The notes under the pieces: model-generated
Databases searched by the model: none
What the model was told of the DNA's origin: nothing
The model's input: the letters and a program-made list of their open reading frames with translations, nothing else
Part shown: piece after piece, positions 51,656-63,286 of the stretch
Numbering within the stretch: position 1 is the first letter of the stretch
Layout of the letters: each line of letters starts with the position of its first letter
DNA from: Takifugu bimaculatus
Taxonomy: Eukaryota > Chordata > Actinopteri > Tetraodontiformes > Tetraodontidae
Direction: 5' to 3'
Assembly: GCA_004026145.2 (NCBI GenBank)
Contig: CP034980.1
Span: forward strand, 12,131,649-12,195,648
DNA length: 64,000 bases
Position numbers and translations under genes: made by a program

Positions 51656-53071
51656 AGGTAATGAAAAGCCGCTGTTCCTCTCAGCTGCAGATTCCAAGGA
51701 TCTTGCGTGTGTTTAAGTCACTGTGTCTGCTGACCTTTGACCTTTAGAAGTCTATGCTAAATCATGCAAATACGACGTGCCTCAAAGATGACTCCATTCA
51801 TCCTCAATTCCCAAACTGTATTTTACCACAAGTCTTTTCTTTTCTACAAGAATATTGAATTTGGAGATGTTGGATTTTCTTATATTTTTGTGTGTCACCT
51901 CTAAATCTTTACATTTTTGAAAACTTATGGAACATATTCCCTAACTTGGCCTCCTGGTACAAGTTAAAATCTGTCAGAAGTGCTTCCATCGTGTGAACGT
52001 AACTTTAAAGCTCCTGCACAAATGTCGTCAGAGATAATGCTGATTTTAGATCGATTTCATCAATAAAACTACCAAACTGTCCACACTCTTCTTTTTCCTG
52101 TCAGTTTGAGCTATAATATATATATATATAAAAACCTATTTCAGGTGCCATTTTACATCTCTACCTTTTCAGAGGTGGCTACAGGGTTTCTCCTTGCTCG
52201 AACAAAAGTCGTTGAACTCAACACTAAGCCATAAAATATGGTTTATAAAGGTTTTTCCCACTAACCTGCTGTCCTTTAAATGTTGCATTAGCACCATGCA
52301 GTGCCTTTGTTTCTGTGGATAAACACTGATGCCTTTATTTCTCTCTCTGCCTTTTCCACCGCTGAGGTGACGACCAGATTCAGGATGAAGTCAAATTTAC
52401 AACTGATCTTTAATTTCCCTGAAGGCAACCTGCAGTCATTTAAAGCTCTGATAGGAAATATCAGTGACGTTCTTGATTTTAACTGAAATTAAAGTGTAAA
52501 TGGTAGAGGAAAAACAGCTTTTATAATGAGGTGATTCTTCATATGGACTTTATTTGACCTGTTTTTGCGATTGGGGGGTGGGGGTTGAGTTAATGCTGTG
52601 ATGTTGGAATCATTTTCTGTTGGAAAACTTGTGTAGGTAAACCTCGTTGAGCACTAAATCACAAATATGCATATTTTATGTTTTGTAAAACAAAGTGCTT
52701 TAATGATGTTTGTATCGGATGAAGAGATTTTGTTCTATTAAAATAAATTTCTCATGGATTTGTGTTTTTTTTTTTGCCCAGTCAAATCTCTTGGGGCCCT
52801 TTTTAAATGATTATATGTGCAGAATAAGCAGAAAGTGGAGGACAGTCCTGACTATTATGGTCTGGGAAAGAACACTGAGCTCATCTTCTGAGCAGTGAGT
52901 TGTTGGCAGAGAAACTGACTCAAGCAGCAGTTTCCATTTCATGTTTTCAATGAAACTTTACCAACATGGAAACACACAAGGTCACATTTAATCTTGCTGT
53001 CACATTTGTTATAAACAGTCATCGCCAATATTCAGTTCAAGTATAAAAAGAACCCAAAGATGAACTACAGG
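51656..53071. other. magt1 3' UTR and intergenic space before dcps
   Basis: The convergent neighbours are separated by 1.5 kb. A good magt1 poly(A) signal is at 52062-52067. On the - strand AATAAA at 53072-53077 lies 47 nt past the dcps stop. No further gene is seen. Confidence 0.6.
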
Positions 53072-53123
53072 TTTATTAAAAATAGACAAAAATACACTTG
53101 TGGTGATGCAGAAAAACACTGGC

Positions 53124-56100
53124 TTAAATCTTTCCAGCCTCTCTGAACTTGGTGAGCAGTCCATCTTCAGCTCTCAGGGGAAAGGAGAGGGTGTGAGACT
53201 TGTAGTAGTCCGGGTTGGATTGGAGGTTCTGGATGACATCTCCCAGAAGATGTGCCCTCTCCACTCCACATCCTAGGGCTTCATAGCCCAGCATGTTGAA
53301 GTGGACATGCAGGTGGTAGTAGGAGGGTTGGTAGTGCAGGTAGACTCTCAGCTTACTGGCAGGAAGTTCATACTTCTTCATTATGGCTTCCTAAGGAAAA
53401 ATAAGACAGGTGATCTTCCTGCATGGGCAGTACATTTTGGATCTCTCTAACACCAAAATAACTACGTTTCGAGGTCATTTCTCAAAGGCCAGGACACTTT
53501 TGTCTCACCTTTCCCTTCTGGAAGACATTCTTCAGTAATGGGAGATGTTCTGCCGTTAACCCTCTGATACTTCTGATGCCTTTCTGGTGAACTATGGCTA
53601 TCAGGTATAAATCATCAACCTGACAGAAGAAAGCACAATTCACAGTTCAAACCACCCTGCAAAGATTTCTGATATATGTGAAGATCTGCTTTGATAGATG
53701 TAAACTTCATAAGTGCTGTCAGGGTAGTCAAGTGTGTCAGGTGTTTGGTGAAACTAGTGAGGTTTTATCCTGAGTGGCAGAATGTGATGAGTTCTGGTCT
53801 GAGGAGACCATTTATAAACTGTAAAAAATAATCCCAGAATAACCTGGATCCTGCAGCAGCTGAGCCCAAACTAGCTCAACAATGAAAGTGTTGTTTATAT
53901 GTGGAATGCTTGTGCGGATGATAAAATTTCAAAAGCCTTTTAAATCAAGAAGCGGAGGTAATTAGCTTTTCCATTGTCAATCGTCTCAGATTTCATTTGG
54001 ATTCTGTTACCTGTTTCTGGTTCCATTTGAAGTCTGGGAGGAGAACAAAACCAACATCTGGGTCTGGGTCTTCGTAGACGATCCTCTCTGCCTCGGCCTT
54101 CTTCTCCAGGATGTTGTATACCCACTTTTTGGGGTAGAACGTGACGCTTGAGTTCTCCGCGAGGCGTGAGATTTACCTACACGAAAATGTCAGGACTTAC
54201 CTGCAGACTTAAACTCTGACTCTCGATGTAGGGCAGAGTAATGGAGCTGTAGTCCTCAGCCGTCTCCTCCACCAGGTAGCTCTCCTGACGCTGATATTTC
54301 TTTAAGTGCTTCTCTGTGGCTGGACACACCACCGTCACTTTCATCTCTAGAAAACAAGCGTTTTGTTTCCGATCTTTATTTCCACCTGCTGATAAAAGGC
54401 TTCTTTATTCATTTCTCTGATTGTACCGTTTAGATGGGGTGGGGGCTGAAGCCGGTAAGTGCTGTAGATGTCGTTCTTCATGTCCAAGGCCAGCGTGGAG
54501 CCGCTGAAAAGCTCGGTCAGGGTGTCCTCTGTGATGGGAGGCTTCTCCAGAATAACCACAGCATCCTGGTCAACGAGCTGGTAATAACAGGATAATCAGT
54601 TTCTTCTTCCAACAACTCAAAATAACAGAAACTGGCACAGCTGACACAAGCTAGCTGCTAAAAACGCCGATTTAAGGGCGTCAGCATGGAAAACTTTAAA
54701 TCATTATCTCTGCCAGCCTTCCTATGGGTCGACCAGTGACAAACACCTGTTTGTGTATATTAGGAAGCGCAGAATAACTTGTTTCCGGGAGGTAGTTTGC
54801 TGTTGCTGCTACAGGACGTTTAGAGGTCGCCTGAGGTGATGGTGCAGGTTGGGGGTTGGCCGTAGCTGCCGGGGGGACGTTAAGGTGCCGGGCAAACGGG
54901 GACAGCGTCAGGGTTGGGGGTGTGCACCCTGCCGGTGGGGAGTCTGAGGAGGGCATTAATGCCTTTGCGAGAGTCCCCATCATGTGCAGTAAGAGCTGGC
55001 TGTTGGCCTGCTGCAGCTCTGTTATGGCTCGGAACTGGCGCTCCTCCGCTTCTTGCTGCATCTTTATGAAGTTCTCGAACACGGCTTTCTCCTCCTCGCG
55101 CCGTTTCTGGTCAGCCTCATCCATACGCCTCTTCTGCTGCAAGTAGCTGTCCAAAAAACTCTCCAAGCGATCGGCCTTGCGTTTCCTCTTCCTGACTTGG
55201 GCGCCAGGAACCGTCCACTGGATGATGTTCTGCTCTGGCTGGGGCCTCTGGCTCCCTGAGCTGGTTGTGCTCTCATCTTCTTCGGGATGAACTTCCAGGT
55301 AGTCTTCATCTCCTGGCAACACAGAACATGTCACTGTAAACAGGTCAATGGCCTGTTAAAGCCTTTTTTCAATGCCTCTGTGTGCGTAATAACCATCATC
55401 ATGAGAGATTACCGCTTGATTAGGGCTCAGAGTTAAATAAGACCCAGAAAACCCCACTTACCATTTTTGATCGCGATCCGATCACCGGCGTACTCGAACA
55501 GCTCGGTGGGCTCTGCTGATGTGGGCGTCCAGGGTGCTTCCTCTTTAAAAGACTCCACGACCTGCTTGGCTCTGTTTGCTGGGCTGGATCCGAGGATTCC
55601 GTCCAGCTCATCGTACCACACGAACTTCTCCTTCTCTTCCGGCGAGCCGCCACTTTTCCCGAGCGCGTCCCGGACCCTGAAATACTGCAGCCGCAGTTTC
55701 TTCACCTTAATGCGACACTGTTCCACCGAGCGGTGGAATCCCAGCGCCGCCATCTTCTCGCTAAACAGTTTAAAAACCTCCCTGTTCTTGTGCGTAGACG
55801 CCAGCAGCTGCGCCATAGTCTCATCCGACCATATACTGATAAGGGTCTGCACCTCCTCGGTGCTCCACGTCTGCCCTCGGAACATTCTCCACCTTTTCGC
55901 CGCGGATCTGGCCCCTGGTCCGCTGGTGCCCTGAGCCTGGACGCGCTGCGCCCTACGTCAGCTTCCTCCCCGGGTTGGTTGGTTCCTACGTGATGACTCT
56001 TCCGTGTATTGGATTTTTTAAATATATATATATAAAAACCTAATAAATTTCATTATACGACTTCTCGGAAATGTGCCTTTATGTTTAAAAATCCCCAATG

Positions 56101-56351
56101 CAATTTTGAGTGTTTATTCCAATTGAAATGGGATGTAAATAAAGCGTTACCTTTCCGTGGATGAACATGGTTTTCTCCCTGGCGGACTCGCTCAAAACTT
56201 TGGACATTTTAAACTCAGACAGAACACTTCGTGAATCGGATCCTTCCATAGTTTCACTTGGGTCGTTGTCCGTTTTGGGTCTCTTAATGTCCCTCAGCAA
56301 CTCCTCGTTTTCTTCACGGCCGGCGTCGCGTTTAGCTACAATGTCTGTCAT
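53124..56351 (-). CDS. dcps: Scavenger mRNA-decapping enzyme DcpS
   Basis: HIT-family pyrophosphatase that hydrolyses the m7GpppN cap left after 3'-5' mRNA decay. Exons 5' to 3': 56351-56151, 54577-54427, 54346-54201, 54124-54011, 53619-53509, 53390-53124. Phases fit and give 329 residues (human 337). The N-terminus has a basic KRPK segment before the conserved FKMSKVLSESAREKTMFIHGK. The histidine triad reads YHLHVHF, with His269 the catalytic nucleophile by homology. An in-frame stretch without ATG precedes the chosen Met (MTDIVAKRDAGREENE). Exon 4 has an atypical acceptor, CCCCAAAAAG, with a poor pyrimidine tract. Intron 1 (1.57 kb) contains another complete gene on the same strand. Confidence 0.96.
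54696..55885 (-). CDS. Myb/SANT-like (trihelix) DNA-binding protein nested in dcps intron 1
   Basis: Two exons, 55885-55462 and 55312-54696, with GT-AG borders and matching phase, encode 346 residues. Residues about 4-95 form a trihelix domain: TWSTEEVQTLISIW, then VEQCRIKVKKLRLQYFRVRD and FVWYDELDGILG, with the tryptophans typical of this fold. A basic KRKRKAD stretch and a long charged helix (QQKRRMDEADQKRREEEK) suggest a nuclear signal and coiled coil, followed by a Pro/Ala-rich tail. Fish have many such genes of MSANTD/ZSCAN20-29 type, some related to the Myb-like protein of PIF/Harbinger transposons. No transposase or terminal repeats are seen beside it. It must use its own promoter or alternative splicing from dcps. 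The precise orthologue is not known to me. Confidence 0.85.
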
Positions 56352-56436
56352 GTTGTTTAATTCTAAGACGGTGACAAATTCACTCACTTAAAACTCTATA
56401 AAAGAGCAGCGTGTTTGCATTCGCACTTTGCGCTTC

Positions 56437-56515
56437 TTCCCCCGCTTCTTCTTCTCCTCCTCCTCTGCAACAGTAACCCGCATTACTGCCGCCCCTGGGA
56501 GGGATTCGTGGAGAA
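56437..56515 (-). repeat. (GAA)n-tailed retroelement 3' end upstream of dcps
   Basis: Read on the - strand: 'cccaggggcggcagtaatgc', then 'gggttactgttgcagagg' and a GGA/GAA-rich tail. The phrase 'ggcggcagtaatgc' before (GAA)n is typical of a common fish repeat. It begins about 85 bp upstream of the dcps start codon, so it forms part of the promoter or leader. Confidence 0.6.
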
Positions 56516-56591
56516 AAGCCTCCTACTTTCCTTCCACCCTCTTTCAATCGTTTTCATGTATAAAGTAATCCACAATGTTTATGACCTAGAT

Positions 56592-57752
56592 CAGGGGTGG
56601 GGAACCCTTTTCATATCGAGGGCCATTTCAATTTTTATAAAGTCCTCCGAGGGCCATACTATTATGAACACATACCTAGGGATGCAAAAAAAAAAAAAAA
56701 AAGTCTATAACCACTGTGTTACTAAGTCTCATGATTGCTGCATTTGAGTTTGAATTATTTATTTAGCACACATGCATATAAAATCACCAAAAAAATAGAA
56801 TAAAATGACAAGTAAAATATGTTTTCATGATCATACAAAACAATAAAAAGAGGTGCAGAGTTGAGGCAAGAGACCCGTAAGGGCCTGTTCGAGGCCTCTA
56901 CTCACAAAAACTGCAATACAACAAGATAATCAAGAAAATAAATGAAGAAAGATAGACAATAATAATAACAACAACAACTAGAAAGCACTCGGAGAGCGCA
57001 GACCTCCGCCAAGCGCAACAATTCCTGGCATATTGTGATTTCCACCATAAATATTAGTCCCACATATACTTTGACTACATATTTAGATTCCTTGACCATA
57101 AAAACATACCGTTAGCCACTGGAATCATAACAATATATGTCTTAGTTCAGTAGTTATTCACGAAAACAAATTCACGCTTTGAAACAATTTTACTTTGTCC
57201 GGCGCGAGCGCCTCAGCGGCGGCTACGAGGCACGTTCACGAACTCTCCTTCGGCGTGAGGTTTCAGCTTCGTGGCTATTAATTCACTCACCACAAAACTT
57301 GCACGCGTAATATTCGGTACATGGTCGTGTGAAAGCTGCTTGTTGAGCCTCCAAACTCCGACGAAGAGCGTTAATTTTATCCAAACTCATCTGTCCTTTC
57401 AACTCATAGAGTTTAGCGTGTTTCGCTAGGCATTATTCGTCCGTGTCAATCAGTCCAGCCCACTACGTACATCACATGCTGTGTTCACTGACCCTGACCT
57501 TGACTCGGACATAACATAACCGTCTGTTTTATCTCAGAAAACGGGAAAATATTTCATCTTGTTACGAAAGAAATTTCACGATACGAAAGGCAAAAATACG
57601 CTACCGCTGCTACTCGCAGCTCGCGGAGTTTAGCGAACGGTCCCACTGTATAAGTGCACATATAAAATCTAAAAATCTTATTGCGTTGCGGGCCGGTAGA
57701 AATGGTCTCGTAGGCCGTATACGGCCCGGAGGCCGGAGGTTCCCCACCCCTG
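56592..57752. mobile_element. hAT-superfamily non-autonomous element with 8-bp target duplication
   Basis: A 1161-bp element with the terminal inverted repeat CAGGGGTGGGGAACC (left) and GGTTCCCCACCCCTG (right), 15 of 15 bases. It is flanked by ACCTAGAT (56584-56591) and ACCGAGAT (57753-57760), an 8-bp duplication with one later change. These are hallmarks of hAT (Charlie-like) elements. No transposase is encoded. The inside is composite: an AT-rich left half, a segment with the phrase 'gcgcagacctccgccaagcg', and a Tigger-like fragment near the right end. Confidence 0.92.
57536..57652. mobile_element. Truncated Tigger-like fragment inside the hAT element
   Basis: Bases 57536-57640 closely match 11305-11397 of the intronic Tigger-like MITE (for example GCTACCGCTGCTACTCGCAG). 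They are followed directly by GGTCCCACTGTA, the right terminus of that family. The left terminus is missing, so this is an internally and left-deleted copy. Confidence 0.8.
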
Positions 57753-57949
57753 ACCGAGATGATTGACAATCACAGACACAAGGGTTATTCAATGGTTTAT
57801 TTTTAAAGGCACATATTTACTTTTTTATTCACCCCGTCTTCTTCAAAAGTCTTTAAAAAATACTAAAATGACCCTTAATATAATGTGATCCAGTTAAAAT
57901 ATCAGCAAGCATCAATCATGCCCGAATCAATAAAGCGTGACTGACACAA

Positions 57950-58159
57950 ATTTGAACCATTCCAATCGCGGTGTGAAGGCGGGTCTTACTAATTGTTTTA
58001 GCCAATCAGAGGAGTCGCCTGCGATGGCGTCACTAACAAGGAAGGTATTTAAAGAGGGCGGCAACACGCCTGTTTGTTGACATAAACAGAAAGATTTATT
58101 TGGTTTGGGGGAGTTTTTGCGAATTTATGTAACTAACAAGACTAAAGGATTTTTCTACA
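57950..58159 (+). promoter_or_regulatory. ids: ids promoter and 5' UTR
   Basis: CCAAT boxes at 57962 and 58002-58008, and a TATA-like TATTTAAA at 58046-58053 followed by a GC-rich AGAGGGCGG. This places the start of transcription near 58075 and the leader at about 85 nt. Inferred from motifs only. Confidence 0.55.
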
Positions 58160-61100
58160 ATGAACATTTATGTGCAGTTCTGGTTCGTCCTCTTGGCTCG
58201 TTGTTCACTTGGTCTTGTAGATGCCAGTGCAGGTATAGTTGAAACAGAAGTTTAAACGTCGGCGACGTTTGAAAATGTGATTAATATGAATGCGTATTTA
58301 TTTCCCATTTGAATCTTTCATTGATTATCGTCCTTAATAAACTGTTTGTTTGCAGAGAGGAAGAATGTCCTTGTCATCATTGCAGATGATTTGCGGACAT
58401 CACTGGGCTGCTACAAGGACCCGCTAGTTAAATCCCCAAATATTGACCAACTGGCTTCGAAGAGTCACGTTTTTTTCAATGCATATGCACAAGTGAGTCT
58501 TGGATGTGTCTTTTTTCCTGTATCCTTCCAAGGAGGCTTGAATCCCTGATTCTTGTGTTGCTGCAACGCAGCAAGCTGTGTGTGCTCCCAGCCGGACCTC
58601 CACGCTGACAAGTCGCAGACCAGACACAACCCGGGTTTATGACTTCAAAACCTACTGGAGGGTCCAGTCTGGGAACTACACTACTCTACCGGAGCACTTT
58701 AAATCCAAAGGGTACTTCACAATGTCTGTGGGCAAGGTGTTTCATCCAGGTAAGGTTATTTTGAGGTGTTTTTGACTCATGCTGGGCTGGTTTTAGTTCC
58801 CTCAGCGGCGCCATCCTGATGATTCAGATCGCTGAACCATGCAGATTTGTTATGTACGTGTGTTTACTGCGTTTCTTTCACCATCCTAGATTATCAGTCT
58901 TTGTGTTGCCTATTTTCCTCTAGGTATTGCATCTAACCACACCGACGACTACCCCTACAGCTGGTCCATCCCTCCCTACCACCCAGCTTCTTTACATTTT
59001 GAAAAGCAAAAGGTGGGAGCGGCGTACATACTGTTAATGCCACTGAGCCTTTCTTTTACAGTATTAAATGGGCAGTATTTAAACAGAATTAAACAGCTTA
59101 CGAATCTAACAACTCAGTTCTGTTAGCTATTTTTATCAGTGACTTATTTTCCTTTTTAAGATGGATTTCCTCCTGCATGATGACTTTGTGCTTCAAAGAT
59201 ATTGTAAAATTTCTTTTTATACAGCTACTCAAGCTTCTATGAGAATCACCTAATTGTTGTAGAAAACAGAATTTGAAATCTTATGTGAATTTTAAGTTAC
59301 TGTGGTTATTGCCTGCGTTGTGTTGTCTAAATATTGTGAATTAAAGGTGTTTGATCTTTGTTTCCAGATGTGTAAAGGAGACGATGGGCAACTCCATGCT
59401 AATTTATTGTGTGCCGTGAATGTGACGGAGCAGCCCGGAGGAACGCTCCCTGACCTGGAGAGCACGGAGGAGGCCATCAGCCTGCTGAAGGGTCGAGTGC
59501 AAAATACCCAGCCATTCTTCTTGGCTGTGGGTTTTCACAAACCCCACATTCCCTTCAGGATACCACAGGTAGAGAACATATTAACCCCTCGGATGTTGGA
59601 TGGAAATACAGGTTGACTGTAGAACACATGTATTGTGAATGGCAGTATTAGGTGCAGATGTCTGGCAGCTGTCTCATTGGTTATGAATAGATCAGGTACA
59701 GAATACAAAAATCCCTTGGTTTTTGATGGTGTCATGTTCCTTAGCTGACCTTTGGACCTGTCCAGCCCTGAGTCACAGCCCCGAGTGTCTTAATAGAGCT
59801 GGTACTTCTGGACACTACAGCAATTCTCTATTTTTTCCTTAAAGACCATCTCGGATGCTGTCAAAGTGCTCAGGCATCAGTCATGGGAACCTCTTTCCCA
59901 CTCCAGCCTCAAATTCTTGACGGGATTGAGTTCTTTTACAGACAGAATTAGATTATTCTCCAGGGTTTTGGTAGTGTTGCACAGTCCTGTTCCCTTCTGC
60001 CTTTACAAGCCTTTCAGGACCTGCTGATGAGCAGCATCCCCAGAGCCAGACGCTGCTGGCAACATGCTTCAGAGCTGATGTGGTGATGCTCATGTGCCGT
60101 GGGGTCCATCTAGGGTCTATTCTAGTGGCTTAAAGGCAAGAATTTGAGCTTTTATCGGAAGTGTCTTTTCTTTTTTGCAATTCTCCCATACAGACTAAAG
60201 AACCAGGCCAGTAGTTGTTGTACGCAGTTTCCTCCATCTGAGGTTGCACCATAACTCCATCAGAGTGGTCAAAGAGGCCTTGGTGGCCTCCCTTGGTGGT
60301 TGCTGTTTGCTGATAGAATTGGGTCAGCTGACATCCTGTTACATGGAGGTTTGCAGGTCTTTCATGCTGTGTTGCAGGAGTACCTCAGTCTGTATCCCAT
60401 CGAGGAAATGACTCTGGCCCCTGACCCCATCGTCCCCGAACTCCTCCCTCCTGTGGCCTACAACCCCTGGACAGATGTTAGGAAGCGAGACGACGTCAAA
60501 CAGCTCAACATCAGCTTCCCATATGGCCCAATTCCTAAAGACTTTCAGGTATGCTGATGGAGGCTGGCTGAAACCTGCCGTGTCCTGTGTAATGTCCTGT
60601 GTCCTGTCCTCCAGCTGGGTATCCGTCAGCACTACTTTGCTGCTGTGTCTTACATGGATGCCCAAGTGGGTCGGCTGCTCGGTGCTCTTGATCAGCTGAA
60701 TATGAGTAAAGACACTCTGGTGGTGTTTACCTCCGATCACGGTATGATCCTATCTGTATGTGAGGCTCTGAACTTTGTCACCGTCAAATTTTAAAATTCC
60801 TCTCCACATTCCAGGATGGTCATTAGGAGAACACGGAGAATGGGCTAAATATTCTAATTTTGAGGTGGCAACGCGCGTTCCCCTCATTTTCTACATTCCG
60901 GGTGTCACCAGTCATCCACAGGAAAACTCAACATTCCCATTTATTGACGTCTTCAACAAAAAAGCCTTTAGTTTTCAGAGTGAGTCCTGTTATTGGTGTA
61001 AATGATCTACCATAATTTAATGAACACTTGACTATGTGTAAAGAAGCGTCAAGGGTTCCTGAATCCAAGAATATGCTGTCGTTCTTCAGATGGAAGAGAG

Positions 61101-62142
61101 AGCCAGAATGTGGTGGAGCTGGTGGATGTGTTTCCCACTCTCACCAGTCTGGTTGGGTTTGAAGAACTTGACCCTTGCGGTGAGCTGTCTTTCAAGGTAC
61201 AAAATGACCGTTTTCAGTCAATCGTAAATGGATCATGAGTATTCTGAGTTCTCGTTGCTCGGCCGTGTCTCATCTTTACTGTATGCGAGTATCTGTGCAG
61301 AGCTAAATTGTTCACGGTTAGACTCTTCTTCCATCCAGGAGAGTCTTTGTACTGAAGGAGTCGACCTGGCCCACCACATCCAAAACGAGGCGGTTGAATT
61401 GGATCGAGAACATGTTGCCTTTAGCCAGTATCCTCGACCAGCTGATTCACCCCAGGTGGGGGGGGGGGGGGGGGAAATAAATTGCTTTGGTTTTTTAAAA
61501 TGGAGTAAGATGTTATGAAAACACAAGCTAATTTAGCTCTTGTAAGGAAAATATTTTGCAATTGATTTAACTGCTATTTTTAAATTGACACCTTGTGGTG
61601 TTATGTTCTATATTAGTATTGTAGAATTAGGTGACCATATGATGGCATCTGTACGAATGGTCCAAACTGGCAAAATAATTCAAGATCGCTGCAAAATTGT
61701 TTGCAGGAAAACTCTGACCTTCCTGACCTTAAAGACATAAAGGTCATGGGCTATTCTGTACGCTCCTGGAATTACAGATTCACGCTGTGGCTGGGATTCA
61801 ACCCAACTACATTCCAGGTTGTCGAATCGCACACGTTCCTTCAGTGCACCTGGTTTTGTGCTGGATGGGTTGTTTAAGTTTAATTCTGATGCAGCCGAAT
61901 ACAAGTGACATCCACGCTGGCGAGCTCTACATGGTGGAAGATGACCCCGGTGAAGACCACAATGTCTACCAGCTCATATCTGACAAGATGGCCAACCTGA
62001 CCGTGAGTGGAGTTTGGAGGAAATGTCCTATTTTTGCTGTGCATTAACTTGTGTTTTCTGTCAGACTGCGAGTCTGCAGCTGCAGATGAGACAACAGCTC
62101 CTCTCCATCACAGCTGGGATGAAGACGAGAGGAACAGCGTGA
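58160..62142 (+). CDS. ids: Iduronate 2-sulfatase
   Basis: Lysosomal enzyme that removes 2-O-sulfate from iduronic acid in dermatan and heparan sulfate; its loss causes Hunter syndrome in humans. Exons: 58160-58232, 58356-58492, 58572-58749, 58924-59012, 59368-59568, 60378-60548, 60615-60741, 60815-60979, 61090-61196, 61339-61455, 61707-61817, 61895-62002, 62065-62142. Phases agree and give 553 residues (human 550). There is a signal peptide at about 1-22. The calcium ligands are Asp35/Asp36 (IIADDLR) and Asp324/His325 (TSDHGWSLGEHGEWAKYSN). The active-site Cys74, in CAPSR, is converted to formylglycine by SUMF1. NHT, NVT and NIS sequons fit a glycosylated lysosomal protein. The exon 10 donor is GTGGGG, running into a G17 tract. 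The human enzyme has nine exons, so these thirteen suggest extra introns. Confidence 0.96.
61458..61474 (+). repeat. ids: G17 homopolymer at the ids exon 10 donor
   Basis: Seventeen G residues start at intron position +3 of the donor CAG|GT. The length in the real genome may differ, because homopolymers are hard to sequence. Confidence 0.85.
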
Positions 62143-62287
62143 CCATGGATGGAACAAAAGGACGAGAGCAGTACAACAAGGGTTAAAGGGAAAATCGTTT
62201 GCACATTTTTGAAAAGAGAACCTGTTTTAATAGGGAATAAGGATCATAATGGGATTTAGTTTGTTTTTGTACTGTCTTCAGACTTCA

Positions 62288-62293
62288 AATAAA
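62288..62293 (+). terminator. ids: ids poly(A) signal
   Basis: AATAAA 146 nt after the ids stop codon, within ordinary AT-rich 3' UTR sequence. Confidence 0.75.
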
Positions 62294-62329
62294 CATTAGT
62301 CTGAATCTCTGTTTTAGAGATGGCTTCGC

Positions 62330-63286
62330 ACTACTTTAGAGATTTACATAGGTTAGATTTTAAATGTCAGTGTGCCAATGTGTTTGTGATGCACCTTCAT
62401 AAAAAAACATGACAAAGAGCATCAGAAATGGAAACGTCATTAGGAAATTGAGTGAAACCTTTTCAGGAGTAAATGGGGAGCCACTGATACGCAGACCCTC
62501 TTACAGAATTGCTTTGCAGGTGTGGGCCACAGGATACTTCAGTCTCAGCCTTCCTGGCTGATTCGTGGCTAGTTTAGATCTCACTGCTGGTGGCAGCATG
62601 ATGGATCTACGACAACCCCCCCCCCCCCCCCCCCCCATTAATCCTACAAAATTACCCAAACATTCCCTCCTGGATGTTGGTGTTTTACGGTTGGAGAAAA
62701 CTCAGTTTTAGATATGCTTATGGAAAAGTTCTACACTATGGGGTTCTAAGATGGTTCCAAATCTAATAGTCTTAAGGATACAGGGATGCATGTCTCCTGT
62801 TGGAATTTAATTAGACAAAATGTTTCGACCACTGAGGCAGCTCATGTCAGCTTTTAAACAAATGAAAGGTTGGTATTATGTCAAGGGTTTGATCATGACT
62901 GAGTCCTGGCCTTGGTTACTGCCCCAAGTTCATTAGACCCTTCTTCAATGTTTACATTTAAAAATGTGTTATTGCTAACAAAAATAAAACAGCACCACTT
63001 TTCATAATTTATTATATCCGACTTTTGACAAATGGAAAAAAAAAATGTACAAGACTAAATGGTGGGTGCATTAATGACATATTTCCTTCTTACAATTAAG
63101 TGCAAGCATTGATTTAGTGATTTTTAAAACCAAACACTAATTAACTTGTTTTATCCAATCATCTCCACTTCCTGATTGAATCCCAGGTGACGACATCTCC
63201 ACATAGATGCTCCTGTGACTTAACGGAAGCCTAAGGCAGGTGCTTACTGTATGATGGGGGGGTCCTGTGAGGGTGAGGGCAGCAGT
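62330..63286. other. Intergenic space and immt 3' UTR
   Basis: The convergent ids and immt ends are about 1.1 kb apart. The space holds a C-run of about 19 near 62617-62635. On the - strand, AATAAA at 63008-63013 is a possible immt poly(A) signal. No gene is seen. Confidence 0.55.
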
